From contig NZ_VTDM01000001.1 in the NCBI RefSeq assembly GCF_015627105.1, positions 1 through 64,000 on the forward strand: 64,000 bases of DNA, given 5' to 3'. This DNA is from Acinetobacter baretiae. GTDB lineage: Bacteria > Pseudomonadota > Gammaproteobacteria > Pseudomonadales > Moraxellaceae. Shown in pieces: positions 9,299-18,999 of the stretch. The position numbers and the translations under genes were made by a program. The number at the start of each line of letters is the position of its first letter. Within the stretch, counting starts at the first letter, position 1. Under the pieces are notes generated by a model. It saw only the letters and a list, made by a program, of their open reading frames with translations. It did not search any database and was not told where the DNA came from.

Positions 9299-10231
9299 TT
9301 ATATTTTAGAGGTCAACTCAGGGATTACAGTATTTAAATCACCAACTAACCAATAGTCTGCGACTGCATTAATTGGTGCTTCTTCATCTTTGTTAATAGC
9401 AACGATGACTTTAGAATCTTTCATACCAGCCAAGTGCTGAATTGCACCAGAAATACCCGCGGCAATATACAAGTCTGGCGCAACAATTTTTCCTGTTTGC
9501 CCCACTTGCATATCATTTGGTACAAAGCCTGCATCTACAGCAGCACGAGACGCACCTTGCGCTGCACCCAATTTATCAGCCAATGGATCTAATACCGCAT
9601 GATAGTTCTCTGCTGAACCTACACCACGGCCACCTGAAACCACAACACGAGCAGCTGAAAGTTCTGGACGTGCAGTCTTGATGATCTGTTCAGCCACAAA
9701 ACGAGATACTTTAGCATCTTCAGCCAATGTAATCGTATCTACAGCTGCAGAACCACCTGTATTTGCAACAGCATCAAATGCAGTTGTACGTACTGTTGCT
9801 ACAACAATGCGTTCATCTGATTGAACTGTTGCAATGGCATTACCTGCATAAATTGCACGTTTAAATGTGTTTTCAGACACCACAGAAATAATATCTGTCA
9901 CCATACTTACATCAAGTAAGGCTGCAACACGCGGTAAGATGTTTTTTCCCATCGTGGTTGATGGCGCTAAAACATGACGATAATTTTGTGCAAGCTCGGC
10001 CACCAAAGCAGATACATTTTCGGCCAATTGATGCGCATATACAGCATGATCGGCAACCAATACTTTCGCTACACCAGATACATCTTTTGCTTGATCTGCA
10101 ACTGCAGCGACATGCTCACCTACAACCAACAACGTAATCTCTGCACCAATTTTTTGAGCCGCTGCCACCACATGTAAAGTAGCACTATTTAAAGCCACAT
10201 TATCATGTTCAGCAAGAACTAAAATACTCAT
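9299..10231 (-). CDS. etfA: Electron transfer flavoprotein alpha subunit
   Basis: With EtfB this subunit forms the soluble FAD-containing ETF, which takes electrons from acyl-CoA and other dehydrogenases and passes them to ETF-quinone oxidoreductase. The 310-residue protein has the N-terminal adenine-nucleotide alpha-hydrolase-like domain ([11 protein letters not shown]) and the C-terminal FAD domain with [14 protein letters not shown] (about residues 197-210) and the signature [20 protein letters not shown]. It starts 18 bp after etfB stops, so the two are co-transcribed. Confidence 0.97.
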   Translation of the reverse strand: MSILVLAEHDNVALNSATLHVVAAAQKIGAEITLLVVGEHVAAVADQAKDVSGVAKVLVADHAVYAHQLAENVSALVAELAQNYRHVLAPSTTMGKNILPRVAALLDVSMVTDIISVVSENTFKRAIYAGNAIATVQSDERIVVATVRTTAFDAVANTGGSAAVDTITLAEDAKVSRFVAEQIIKTARPELSAARVVVSGGRGVGSAENYHAVLDPLADKLGAAQGASRAAVDAGFVPNDMQVGQTGKIVAPDLYIAAGISGAIQHLAGMKDSKVIVAINKDEEAPINAVADYWLVGDLNTVIPELTSKI

Positions 10232-10249
10232 TGATTTTTCCTTTTCGTA

Positions 10250-10999
10250 TCAGATCACTTTAGCTTCATTTTTAAGCTTATCAACCAACTCATCCACCGA
10301 AGTCACTTGCACACCTGTTTGACGTTCAGCAGGACTATCTACACGTACAGTTTTCAGTTTTGTACCTGCTGTGATGCCATAATCAGCCAAAGTTTTGACC
10401 ACTAAAGGTTTTTTGCGTGCTTTCATGATGTCAGGTAGTTTGACATAACGTGGCTCATTTAAACGCAAATCTGCAGTAATTACTGCAGGAAGTGTTAATG
10501 CTATTGTTTGCAAACCACCATCAACTTCACGCACGACTTGCACTTGGTTTGATTCGACTTGAATTTCTGACGCAAATGTCGCTTGCCCTGAACCTAGTAG
10601 AGCACTTAACATTTGTCCTACTTGATTAGAATCGTCGTCTATGGCTTGCTTACCCAGTAAGATCAGCTCAGGTTGCTCTTCTTGTACAATCGCTTTGAGC
10701 ACTTTAGCAACTTCTAGTGCACCAATTTCGTCATTTGTTTCAACCAAAATTGAACGATCGCCACCTAGTGCCATAGATGAGCGAAGTTGCTCTTGAGATT
10801 CTTTCCCACCTACAGAAACAATCACAATTTCAGAGACAATACCCTTTTCTTTTAAACGTACTGCTTCTTCCACAGCAATTTCGCAAAATGGGTTAATTGA
10901 CATTTTTACGTTGGTCAAATCAACACCACTATTGTCTTGCTTAATGCGAACCTTCACATTAGCATCTACTACACGTTTGACTGCAACCAGAGCCTTCAT
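10250..10999 (-). CDS. etfB: Electron transfer flavoprotein beta subunit
   Basis: EtfB binds AMP and provides the docking loop for dehydrogenases. The 249-residue protein begins [19 protein letters not shown] and contains the family segments [38 protein letters not shown] and the recognition-loop region VDGGLQTI. It is the first gene of the leftward etfB-etfA operon. The ATG is preceded by GAGGACGAC. Confidence 0.97.
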   Translation of the reverse strand: MKALVAVKRVVDANVKVRIKQDNSGVDLTNVKMSINPFCEIAVEEAVRLKEKGIVSEIVIVSVGGKESQEQLRSSMALGGDRSILVETNDEIGALEVAKVLKAIVQEEQPELILLGKQAIDDDSNQVGQMLSALLGSGQATFASEIQVESNQVQVVREVDGGLQTIALTLPAVITADLRLNEPRYVKLPDIMKARKKPLVVKTLADYGITAGTKLKTVRVDSPAERQTGVQVTSVDELVDKLKNEAKVI

Positions 11000-11355
11000 G
11001 TCGTCCTCGGCTATATGTTTAAATAATACAAAAGGAAAAGCAAAATGCTTTTCAAGTTTATTTTCGGTGCTTATCTTGCATTGATGTGCCCAATTTGGTC
11101 AAGCAACAATTATGTATCGATGATGTTTTTTTTATTAAAATATGATCTTAATCTAAGATTTCCATCTCAAAGTCCAATAAAAACCAAGCAAAAAAACAAA
11201 ATAAGTAAAATAAAAACATAGACCTACATGCGTAAACTCAAAAAAATTTATATAATATTTACTGATATATAACATAAAAAATATTCAGTTTGCTGATATG
11301 TTGATTTTTCATATTTTGACCACTTGGTTTTAATATTCACCACCTCAATCCTAGA
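11000..11355. other. Non-coding region upstream of etfB
   Basis: 356 bp of AT-rich sequence between etfB and the convergently ending side of the LysE gene. No gene is seen on either strand. It must contain the etfB promoter, but no -10/-35 pair stands out, and no clear terminator for the LysE-type gene is visible. Confidence 0.6.
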
Positions 11356-11964
11356 TTAATTTGAAAGCATCCAAGTTGCAGCCAACATAATTAAACCACC
11401 TGACCCTAAATCAATCCATTTTTGTTGTTTGGCTTGAATATTTCTTCCTTGCACAAAGCGAGCACACACTACACTCAATACACTATACACAACAAAACAC
11501 AAGCCAATAAAAATAAAAGAGAGTGTTAAACCTTGTAAAACAGTATTTCCTTGTCGATCGATAAACTGTGGTAAAATTGCAAAGTAAATTAGCATGCCTT
11601 TAGGGTTTAAAAGCGCAGTAAAAAAACCTTTTTTAATCGGATGTTTTGTCACCTTACTATTCAAGCTTAAATTATTGCCTTGCGTTAGCGCTGTTCGAAA
11701 GAGTGAAAAAGCGAGGAACAATAAATACATAACCCCAATATAACGAATAATTTCAAACAAAATTGGGTACGCCATAATAATGGCAGAAATTCCTAACGCC
11801 ACTAAAACAGAATGAACCATATATCCCAAACACACTCCAGACGTTGCCATTACGCCTGTTCTAGGCCCCTTACCCATCGCTTGCGATAAAATAAACAACA
11901 TATCAGGGCCAGGTGTAAAAATCAGTGGAATAATAGTCAACGCAAATATTGTAAAATCAGACAC
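11356..11964 (-). CDS. LysE/RhtB-family amino acid exporter
   Basis: The 202-residue protein is a small inner-membrane exporter with about six hydrophobic segments. The N-terminal IIPLIFTPGPDMLFILSQAMG carries the TPGPD signature of the LysE/RhtB superfamily, and KKGFFTALLNPKGMLIYFAILP holds the conserved NPK motif. Members export lysine, threonine, homoserine, leucine or cysteine; the substrate here cannot be told. It is divergent from an Lrp/AsnC-type regulator, which is the usual partner and probably controls it. Confidence 0.92.
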   Translation of the reverse strand: MSDFTIFALTIIPLIFTPGPDMLFILSQAMGKGPRTGVMATSGVCLGYMVHSVLVALGISAIIMAYPILFEIIRYIGVMYLLFLAFSLFRTALTQGNNLSLNSKVTKHPIKKGFFTALLNPKGMLIYFAILPQFIDRQGNTVLQGLTLSFIFIGLCFVVYSVLSVVCARFVQGRNIQAKQQKWIDLGSGGLIMLAATWMLSN

Positions 11965-12078
11965 TTGTGGAACACTCTATTTAGATTCATACGATGACAA
12001 TATTATCTAAATTTTGTCATAAAATTAGCTATCAAATATTTTATAATTACTTTAATTTTTAGAATTTAATTTTAATTT

Positions 12079-12564
12079 ATGAAACTTAATTCATCAGATA
12101 TTCGAGTAAAGCTCGATAGAATAGATAAAAATATTATTAGACTATTACAAAAAAATGGTCGTATTCAAAATAATGATTTGGCCAAAGAGATTGGACTATC
12201 GCCATCTTCTTGTTTACGGCGAGTCAAACTCCTTGAAGATGCTGGCGTGATCGAAAGCTACACTACTTTAGTGAATCCACAAAAAGTGGGACTTCAGTTA
12301 ATTTTATTTTCAAGAATTTGGCTTATTGGACAAGATGCTGAAACCATTAATATATTTATAGAAGCAATGAAAGAACTTCCTCAAGTCATGGATTGCTACA
12401 TTATTTTGGGGGAATGCGATGCAATGTTAAAAGTAGTAGTGACAGATTTAGACAGTTATCGTAAATTTCAGTCTAGCCATTTGACTAAAAAAAATGGTAT
12501 TACTAGCGTGAAGACTGACTTACCTAGTCAAATTATTAAACAAAGTTACCAACTACCATTATAA
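12079..12564 (+). CDS. Lrp/AsnC-family transcriptional regulator
   Basis: A 161-residue feast/famine regulator. The helix-turn-helix spans about residues 14-58 (DRIDKNIIRLLQKNGRIQNN, then LAKEIGLSPSSCLRRVKLLE), followed by the RAM effector/oligomerisation domain with the GECDAMLKVVVTDLDSY stretch. It is divergent from the LysE-type exporter and likely activates or represses it in response to an amino acid. It is followed after 11 bp by a GNAT acetyltransferase gene in the same direction, so both may share a transcript. Confidence 0.93.
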   Translation: MKLNSSDIRVKLDRIDKNIIRLLQKNGRIQNNDLAKEIGLSPSSCLRRVKLLEDAGVIESYTTLVNPQKVGLQLILFSRIWLIGQDAETINIFIEAMKELPQVMDCYIILGECDAMLKVVVTDLDSYRKFQSSHLTKKNGITSVKTDLPSQIIKQSYQLPL

Positions 12565-12575
12565 ATGAGAAAAAT

Positions 12576-13178
12576 ATGTCTTTTGTACAACCTGTTCAGT
12601 TATCAAAACATGGTGTTTTGCTCGAACCACTTACACATGAACATTTGTATGGCCTCACTGCAGCCTGTCAAGATGGAGAACTTTGGAAAATTAGAGTGAC
12701 ATCCACCCCTAAGGCAGATGAAGTAAAACAATATATTAATACTGCATGTAATCAAGGCCTACTTGGGCATCGTTTTGCGTTTGCTGTCATTGAAAAAGAT
12801 ACAGGGCAAGTAATAGGCACCACCAGCTACCACGATATTTTAGCAGATGTAAAACGTGTAGAAATTGGCTATACATGGTATGCACAATCTGTACAACGCA
12901 CTCATGTAAACACCACCTGTAAATTGTTACTTTTAGAGCATGCATTTGAAACTTTAAATTGTAATACCGTGGCTTTTCGCACCGATATTTTCAACTTTAA
13001 AAGCCAACGTGCGATTGAACGTTTAGGTGCCAAAAAAGACGGAATTATTCGGGGGAATGCCTTTAGAAAAGACAACACCATCAGAGATACTGTTATGTAT
13101 AGTATCAGCTCTAGTGAATGGCCAGATATCAAAGCACACATAACAGATTTATTATCACGGCATGGTTTAAACGCCTGA
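12576..13178 (+). CDS. GNAT-family N-acetyltransferase (RimJ/RimL-like)
   Basis: The 200-residue protein matches the RimJ/RimL type of GNAT fold. Strands 4-5 carry VIGTTSYHDI and RVEIGYTWYA. The region CKLLLLEHAFETLNCNTVAFRTDIFNFKSQRAIERLGAKKDG contains the usual N-x-x-S-x-R-A-I-E-(K/R)-L-G end of the acetyl-CoA domain. The acceptor is unknown; protein N-termini or small amines are both possible. It starts 11 bp after the Lrp-type regulator. Confidence 0.85.
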   Translation: MSFVQPVQLSKHGVLLEPLTHEHLYGLTAACQDGELWKIRVTSTPKADEVKQYINTACNQGLLGHRFAFAVIEKDTGQVIGTTSYHDILADVKRVEIGYTWYAQSVQRTHVNTTCKLLLLEHAFETLNCNTVAFRTDIFNFKSQRAIERLGAKKDGIIRGNAFRKDNTIRDTVMYSISSSEWPDIKAHITDLLSRHGLNA

Positions 13179-13224
13179 TTTTTTTCGTTATGATGAAATA
13201 TAGCCAAATGAAAGATTTTTCGCC

Positions 13225-13854
13225 ATGTTTCAGCCGCCACAATATCAAGAAAATGATTTAAAAACATTACAGCAATTCATTCAGCAACATAATTTTGCAA
13301 CGCTCATGAGTTATAATTCAACTCATGAGCGGATTGAAGCAGATCACTTACCTTTTCTATTCGACCCCAAGCAGGGGCTTTACGGCACACTAACTGCACA
13401 TATTGCAAAAGAAAATCCACTCTATACGCACATCAAACACGGTCAGTCAGTATTGATTAGCTTTCAAGGCGACCAACACTACATTAGCCCGCATTGGTAT
13501 CCAAGTAAAAAACAGCATCAACGTACGGTTCCTACATGGAATTATATGGTCGTGCACGTCAGAGGTTACTTACGCTGTATAGATGATAAAAAATCGCTTC
13601 TGGCTTTGCTTGGGCGCTTAACACGCCAACATGAATCTACTCAAGCCATGCCTTGGAAAATGAAAGACGCGCCTGCCGAATATATCAATGCTTTACTCAA
13701 TGACATTGCCGTCATTTCGATTGACATTGAAAGCATGACAGGTCAATTTAAAACGAGCCAAGATCGCCCACAAGAAGATAAAATATCTGTTGCAAAGGCA
13801 CTTAAAAATACAGCGCCACATATGTCTCAACATATTCAACAACACACAGATTAG
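13225..13854 (+). CDS. PaiB-like FMN-binding protein
   Basis: The 209-residue protein is of the PaiB family (FMN-binding split-barrel). It begins MFQPPQYQENDLKTLQQFI and has the family blocks DHLPFLFDP, GTLTAHIAKENP, and ISPHWYPSKKQHQRTVPTWNY. Bacillus PaiB was described as a negative regulator of sporulation and protease genes; the role in gammaproteobacteria is not established. It lies 46 bp after the GNAT gene, and GNAT-PaiB pairing recalls the paiA-paiB operon, where PaiA is also a GNAT enzyme. Its stop codon overlaps the xerC stop by a few bases. Confidence 0.88.
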   Translation: MFQPPQYQENDLKTLQQFIQQHNFATLMSYNSTHERIEADHLPFLFDPKQGLYGTLTAHIAKENPLYTHIKHGQSVLISFQGDQHYISPHWYPSKKQHQRTVPTWNYMVVHVRGYLRCIDDKKSLLALLGRLTRQHESTQAMPWKMKDAPAEYINALLNDIAVISIDIESMTGQFKTSQDRPQEDKISVAKALKNTAPHMSQHIQQHTD

Positions 13855-14762
13855 TTTTTTTGTGCTCTAGGGTGAGCTTGATCATATACCGTAGCTAAAC
13901 GCTCAAAATCTAAGTGCGTATAAATTTGCGTTGTTGATAAATTACTGTGTCCCAACATTTCTTGTACTGCTCTTAAATCTCCACTTGCAGACAACATATG
14001 ACTTGCAAAACAGTGTCGAAGTAAGTGGGGATGTAAGTTAATATTTACCCCTGCTCGGTGTGCCTGAAATTTCACTCGATTTTCAATCTGTCTGTGACTT
14101 AAAGCAGATCCTTTTTGAGAAATGAATACGGCATCTGTGGCTTTAAATCCTCCTTGCCATATTCGATATACTTTTAACCACTCAATCAATGCATGTTTTG
14201 CTTTTTCACCAAAAGGAATAATACGTTCTTTACTTCCCTTACCCATCACCCTCAATAAGCGTCTATTAAAATCAAGGTCTTGAAAAGATAGTCGCTGTAT
14301 TTCAGACAAGCGTATGCCACTTGTATATAAAAGCTCTAAAATGGCTTTATCGCGCAGCCAAAGTTGTTGATCTATTGGGTTTTCAGGGGTAGGTTGATCT
14401 AAAATTTGTATGATTGTTTCAGCATCGACAAGACCAGGTAGTGCTCTTGCCTGACGCTTAAGATGAAAATCTGCAGAAAAATTTTGGACAATAAGATGGT
14501 TTTCAGTGACCCATTTCATAAACTGACGGATTGCACTCAACTGACGTTGTAAACTACTTGAACTCAAACGCCCATGTTCAACCCTAAAAGTCAAATACTC
14601 TCGTAAATCTGAGGCCTCAATATCAAGCAATGCCAAATTTTTTTTATCACAAAACTCAACAAAAGCGGTGAGATCTCGTCGATATGCAGCCAAGGTGTGT
14701 TCAGATTGATTTTGTCTTTGCCGAACATTCAACCAACTGTCTAGCCAGTACCACGTATCCAT
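13851..14762 (-). CDS. xerC: Tyrosine recombinase XerC
   Basis: XerC works with XerD at dif to resolve chromosome dimers. The 303-residue protein has the N-terminal SAM-like core-binding domain (about 1-90) and the catalytic domain with all active-site residues visible: Arg in TSGIRLSEI, Lys in MGKGSKERIIPF, the HLLRH His/Arg pair, His in LGHSNLSTT and the nucleophile Tyr in TQIYTHLD. Its place after dapF matches the dapF-xerC order of many gammaproteobacteria, so this is the housekeeping recombinase and not a phage integrase. A hairpin with a T tract separates it from dapF. Confidence 0.95.
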   Translation of the reverse strand: MDTWYWLDSWLNVRQRQNQSEHTLAAYRRDLTAFVEFCDKKNLALLDIEASDLREYLTFRVEHGRLSSSSLQRQLSAIRQFMKWVTENHLIVQNFSADFHLKRQARALPGLVDAETIIQILDQPTPENPIDQQLWLRDKAILELLYTSGIRLSEIQRLSFQDLDFNRRLLRVMGKGSKERIIPFGEKAKHALIEWLKVYRIWQGGFKATDAVFISQKGSALSHRQIENRVKFQAHRAGVNINLHPHLLRHCFASHMLSASGDLRAVQEMLGHSNLSTTQIYTHLDFERLATVYDQAHPRAQKN

Positions 14763-14773
14763 GATAGTTACTC

Positions 14774-14812
14774 AAAAATATGCCAAGCCTGTAAGCAAAC
14801 ACGCTTGGCATA
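14774..14812 (-). terminator. Hairpin between dapF and xerC
   Basis: TATGCCAAGC and GCTTGGCATA form a 10-bp stem (14779-14812) followed on the minus strand by TATTTTTGAG. It looks like an intrinsic terminator or attenuator inside the lysA-dapF-xerC series. Confidence 0.75.
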
Positions 14813-14817
14813 GGCTG

Positions 14818-15663
14818 TTAATGTTGAAAATAACTTAAATCCAAGCGACCTTCATATACTGTTGCCGTTGGACCTGTCATATAAACCACGCCACCTTCTT
14901 GCCATGCAATATGTAGTCGGCCACCTGCAAGCTCAATCTCAACATCATCACCCAACAAGCCACGGCGCATTGCACTTACTGCAGCAGCACATGCCCCTGT
15001 ACCACATGCTAATGTTTCACCAACACCACGCTCAAATACACGTAAACGCGCCTGTTTTTCATTAAGGATTTGTAAAAACCCTGCATTGACTCGATTAGGA
15101 AACTTAACATGTTTCTCAATTTGAGGGCCCAAGCGTGCAACATCGACCTGTAATACATCATGTACAACTGTTACAGCATGGGGATTTCCCATATTCACAA
15201 CATCAATTTTAATTGTGAGTTGATCTGCAAGCTCCAAGTCATATAAAACATCACTAGGTTGTGCATTAAATGGAATATCATGCGGTAAAAATTTAGGTTG
15301 CCCCATATTAACGCGTACCCAACCATTCACGCCAAGTTCAGGCTCAACTACGCCTGATTTTGTTTGTACTTTGATTTTGGTTTTACGCGTTAATTTACGA
15401 TCATGCACAAATCGAGCAAAACAGCGCACTCCATTACCGCACTGCTCCACCTCAGATCCATCTGCATTAAAAATACGATATTTAAAATCGACATTTGGTA
15501 AATCTGGTGGCTCAACAATTAAAAGTTGATCAAACCCAATGCCAAAATGACGATCTGCTAAACGCTGAATTGTCAATGGATCAAAATGAGCTTGTTGGCT
15601 AATCAGGTCAACCACCATAAAGTCATTACCCAGGCCATGCATTTTACTAAATTCAAGCAACAT
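14818..15663 (-). CDS. dapF: Diaminopimelate epimerase
   Basis: DapF converts LL- to meso-diaminopimelate for lysine and peptidoglycan synthesis, without PLP. The 281-residue protein has the two catalytic cysteines in mirror-image motifs, EQCGNGVRC (near residue 75) and LACGTGACA (near residue 220), plus [12 protein letters not shown] at the N-terminus. It follows lysA by 2 bp, so the two consecutive steps to lysine are translated from one message. Confidence 0.98.
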   Translation of the reverse strand: MLLEFSKMHGLGNDFMVVDLISQQAHFDPLTIQRLADRHFGIGFDQLLIVEPPDLPNVDFKYRIFNADGSEVEQCGNGVRCFARFVHDRKLTRKTKIKVQTKSGVVEPELGVNGWVRVNMGQPKFLPHDIPFNAQPSDVLYDLELADQLTIKIDVVNMGNPHAVTVVHDVLQVDVARLGPQIEKHVKFPNRVNAGFLQILNEKQARLRVFERGVGETLACGTGACAAAVSAMRRGLLGDDVEIELAGGRLHIAWQEGGVVYMTGPTATVYEGRLDLSYFQH

Positions 15664-15665
15664 GA

Positions 15666-16916
15666 TTATTCCTCAGGTAAAAAATGCTCTTTTTCCCATA
15701 ATGATGCAATGGTTTCACGATCACGTATAATGTGTGATTGGGTTCCATCCACCATAATTTCAGCTGCACGTGCTCGTGTATTGTAATTTGAACTCATCAC
15801 AAAACCGTATGCCCCTGCCCCAAAAATAGCTAAAGTATCATTAGGTTGTAAGTTCAAATCACGATCTTTCGCTAAAAAATCACCTGTTTCGCAAATTGCA
15901 CCAACAACATCCCAAGTTTTCGTTTCACCTTCTAGACGAGGGGTAACAGGCTGTACATTCATCCAGGCTTGATACAACGATGGGCGAATTAAATCATTCA
16001 TTGCCGCATCAACAATAGCAAAGTTGCGATGATTGGTTGGTTTAAGTAAGTCTACTTTGGTTAATAAAATTCCTGCATTTGCGCTAATACTACGACCCGG
16101 CTCCATATATACTGTAAGGCCTAAACGCTCAAGCGATGGGCGTAATGCCTGTGCAAACTGAACAACACTGGGTGGAGTTTCATCTTTATAAACCACACCT
16201 AAACCACCACCGATATCAATATGCTGTAGCTCAATACCAATGTCTTTAAGCTCGGTGATCATCAGTTCTAAACGCGCTAAAGCATCTTCAAAAGGCTGTG
16301 TTTCAGTCAATTGTGAGCCAATGTGACAGTCTATACCAATCACATTTAAATGCGGTAAACTATGGGCATAACGATAGGTTTCTAAAACAGCATCACTTTG
16401 TATACCAAATTTATTTTCTTTTAGACCTGTTGAAATATATGGATGCGTATTGGCATCTACATCTGGATTTACTCGTAGAGAAATAGGAGCTTTCAGGTTG
16501 AGTTTTGCAGCAACTTTTTCAATACGATCTAATTCTGCGTACGATTCCACATTAAAACATGCAATGCCAACTTGTAATGCTTTTTCGATATCTGCTTCTG
16601 ATTTACCCAAACCTGAAAAAACAATCTTTTTTGCATCACCCCCTGCAGCCAATACACGTGCAAGCTCACCACCTGTCACAATGTCAAACCCCGCCCCTAT
16701 TTTAGATAACAGACGAAGAACAGCCAAGTTAGAGTTTGACTTAACTGCATAACATACCTGATGTGGTATATAAGAAAATGCCTGATCTAATTCAAGAAAA
16801 TGCTTTTCAAACGTGGCTTTAGAATATACATATAAAGGTGTGCCAAATTGCTGGGCTAATTGTTCTAAATTACATTGTTCTGCATGTAAAATCCCATCTA
16901 TACGGGTGAAACTCAT
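15666..16916 (-). CDS. lysA: Diaminopimelate decarboxylase
   Basis: LysA is the PLP enzyme that decarboxylates meso-DAP to L-lysine. The 416-residue protein has the alanine racemase-like TIM barrel with the PLP lysine in [13 protein letters not shown], the glycine loop [10 protein letters not shown], the phosphate-binding [11 protein letters not shown], and the active-site Cys region [14 protein letters not shown]. It is placed between lptM and dapF in the conserved order. The ATG is preceded by AAGGATGATTT. Confidence 0.98.
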   Translation of the reverse strand: MSFTRIDGILHAEQCNLEQLAQQFGTPLYVYSKATFEKHFLELDQAFSYIPHQVCYAVKSNSNLAVLRLLSKIGAGFDIVTGGELARVLAAGGDAKKIVFSGLGKSEADIEKALQVGIACFNVESYAELDRIEKVAAKLNLKAPISLRVNPDVDANTHPYISTGLKENKFGIQSDAVLETYRYAHSLPHLNVIGIDCHIGSQLTETQPFEDALARLELMITELKDIGIELQHIDIGGGLGVVYKDETPPSVVQFAQALRPSLERLGLTVYMEPGRSISANAGILLTKVDLLKPTNHRNFAIVDAAMNDLIRPSLYQAWMNVQPVTPRLEGETKTWDVVGAICETGDFLAKDRDLNLQPNDTLAIFGAGAYGFVMSSNYNTRARAAEIMVDGTQSHIIRDRETIASLWEKEHFLPEE

Positions 16917-16973
16917 AAATCATCCTTATCTAGAAATAGATCAAATGTCTTTAATATTACATCATGTCATCGC

Positions 16974-17159
16974 TTAGTGTTTCGAAGAGACATTTGAATC
17001 TTTTTGATCGTTAAGCGTGCTGTCTGATGGATGCCAAAGTAAATACTTAGGGCGAGTATCTAAATCAGGGTCATTGGTCAGTTGTAGTGCACCAGACTGC
17101 CCACAACCCACTAGACTACCCAGTAAGATCAACCCGATCATATATTTTACTGTATGCAT
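16974..17159 (-). CDS. lptM: LptM-type small lipoprotein
   Basis: A 61-residue lipoprotein with an N-terminal signal peptide and the lipobox LVGC (lipidated Cys19), directly followed by GQSGALQL. That short post-cysteine motif is the hallmark of LptM (formerly YifL), which helps LptD mature and assemble in the outer membrane. The remaining tail is polar and unstructured. It lies 57 bp before lysA, the same neighbour as in many gammaproteobacteria. Confidence 0.85.
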   Translation of the reverse strand: MHTVKYMIGLILLGSLVGCGQSGALQLTNDPDLDTRPKYLLWHPSDSTLNDQKDSNVSSKH

Positions 17160-17346
17160 AGCCTGCTCTTCTTCATTTGTGACTTTGAATTAAGTATAAC
17201 GTGATGTAGATCACTTGGAAATGAAATAATCAAAGATGTTGGTTTTTTTAAAAGTGACTCTAAAAAAGCTAAGTATCTAAATTATATAAAAATATTCAAA
17301 AAATATTATTATGAAACACAATAGCACAATGCACCACAATGGGTAC

Positions 17347-17397
17347 AAAAAAGCACCAAGTCAGAACTTTAATTCAACTAAAGTTCCAACTTGGTGC
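17347..17397 (-). terminator. Terminator of the cycA-like gene
   Basis: GCACCAAGT and ACTTGGTGC, with an inner AACTTTA/TAAAGTT pairing, form a long stem. On the minus strand it ends in TTTTTTG, about 40 bp after the permease stop. Confidence 0.85.
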
Positions 17398-17437
17398 AAA
17401 ATACATCAATTTAGCTTCAATAAAAACGATTCATGAA

Positions 17438-18856
17438 TTAAAATTGTTTTTTATCTGACTGTCCTTTTAATCTTGGTTTATAAAAACCATAGTAACCAAT
17501 TGCCAATACAATCAGCCAAATCGGACTCACAATTAAAGATTTTCGCGTATCATCTTCTAAACTTAAAATACCAATCGTAAATAAGAAGAAAATAATGACC
17601 GCATAACACATCGCAATACCACCTGGCATTTTGAATTTTGATTTTGCATGTAATTCTGGACGTAATTTACGATAACGAATATAACAAACTAAAATAATGA
17701 TCCAAACAGACAAGAATAAAATCGTACATAACGTTCCCGCAAGGGTAAACGCTTCGATAGTATTAGGTACAAAATATTGTAGTAATGAACCACCCATAAT
17801 ACATGCACATGAGAAAATCAAACCGTTTGCAGGTACGCCATTTTTTGTTAAAAAGCTCAAAAGTTTAGGTGCTTGACCATCTTTTGCCAAACCAAACATC
17901 ATACGACTTGTTGAAAATACACCACTATTCATTGATGACATAACTGAAGACAAGACCACCAAATTCATGATAATCGCTGCAGTTGGAATTCCTGCCATTA
18001 AAAATAGCTCAACGAATGGGCTACGATCTGCTTTTACTTCAGTCCATGGTGTCACAGACATTACAACAACAAGTGACAATACATAAAATAAAATGACACG
18101 AATTGGAATAGAGTTAATTGCTTTTGGTAAGTTTTTCTCTGGATCTTTTGTTTCAGCCGCTGTGGTACCGACCAACTCAACACCCATAAAAGCAAAGATG
18201 GCAATTTGGAATCCTGCTAAAAAGCCATTCATACCATGTGGGAACATACCACCATGATTCCAAATATTACTAAACGATGCTGTTGTTCCATTTGGTGATT
18301 GGAAGCTGGTCACTACCATATAGATACCAATCAACACTAAGGCAATAATTGCAACAATCTTAATAATCGCAAACCAAAATTCGACTTCCCCAAACAACTT
18401 AACGGTCAGCAAATTAAGAACGAATAAAAATAATACACAACCTGCACTGATCATTGCCTGATCTATAGGAGAAAATGTGGCACCCGGAGGGAGCCAAAAT
18501 GTTAAATAACTGACGACAGCGGTTAAGTCCGCCATGCCCACAAGTACCCAACCAATCCAATAGGTCCAACCAACATAAAACCCAATGCCAGGACCCAGTA
18601 GATCATATGCCATGTCTACAAATGATTTATAATTTAAATTTGAAAGTAATAGCTCACCTAATGCACGCATGAGAAAGAAAATCATGGTACCGATGATCAT
18701 ATAAATAAATAAAATCGATGGACCTGCCAACGAAATTGTTTTTCCCGACCCCATAAACAAACCCGTACCAATTGCACCACCAATGGCAATCAACTGTAAA
18801 TGACGGTTTGTTAAATTACGTTGTAAATCTGAAGAATGTTCATTTTGTACAGTCAT
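17438..18856 (-). CDS. cycA: D-serine/D-alanine/glycine-type amino acid permease (CycA-like)
   Basis: A 472-residue inner-membrane transporter of the amino acid-polyamine-organocation family with about twelve membrane segments. It follows E. coli CycA closely at LTNRHLQLIAIGGAIGTGLF, MGSGKTISLAGPSI, GVELVGTTAAETKDPEKNLP, NSGVFSTSRMMFGLA and LEDDTRKSL. CycA imports D-alanine, D-serine, glycine and related compounds with protons. The assignment rests on this remembered similarity, and a related GABA or proline permease is the main alternative. It is a single-gene unit divergent from radA. Confidence 0.85.
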   Translation of the reverse strand: MTVQNEHSSDLQRNLTNRHLQLIAIGGAIGTGLFMGSGKTISLAGPSILFIYMIIGTMIFFLMRALGELLLSNLNYKSFVDMAYDLLGPGIGFYVGWTYWIGWVLVGMADLTAVVSYLTFWLPPGATFSPIDQAMISAGCVLFLFVLNLLTVKLFGEVEFWFAIIKIVAIIALVLIGIYMVVTSFQSPNGTTASFSNIWNHGGMFPHGMNGFLAGFQIAIFAFMGVELVGTTAAETKDPEKNLPKAINSIPIRVILFYVLSLVVVMSVTPWTEVKADRSPFVELFLMAGIPTAAIIMNLVVLSSVMSSMNSGVFSTSRMMFGLAKDGQAPKLLSFLTKNGVPANGLIFSCACIMGGSLLQYFVPNTIEAFTLAGTLCTILFLSVWIIILVCYIRYRKLRPELHAKSKFKMPGGIAMCYAVIIFFLFTIGILSLEDDTRKSLIVSPIWLIVLAIGYYGFYKPRLKGQSDKKQF

Positions 18857-18999
18857 TCAGTGTCTTCCTAAAATATAGTATACATTTTTTATTATAAGCA
18901 AAAACCATTCCAATTAAACAGAAAAGTCTCGAGTTATTTCTATATTCGTGCAATAAAAAGCATGAGATAATCTAATTCACTTACACAAATATCGACGTT

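Noticed and set aside
13851..14762. Phage or island integrase
   Set aside because: The protein and its place after dapF identify housekeeping XerC. No phage genes or attachment sites adjoin it.
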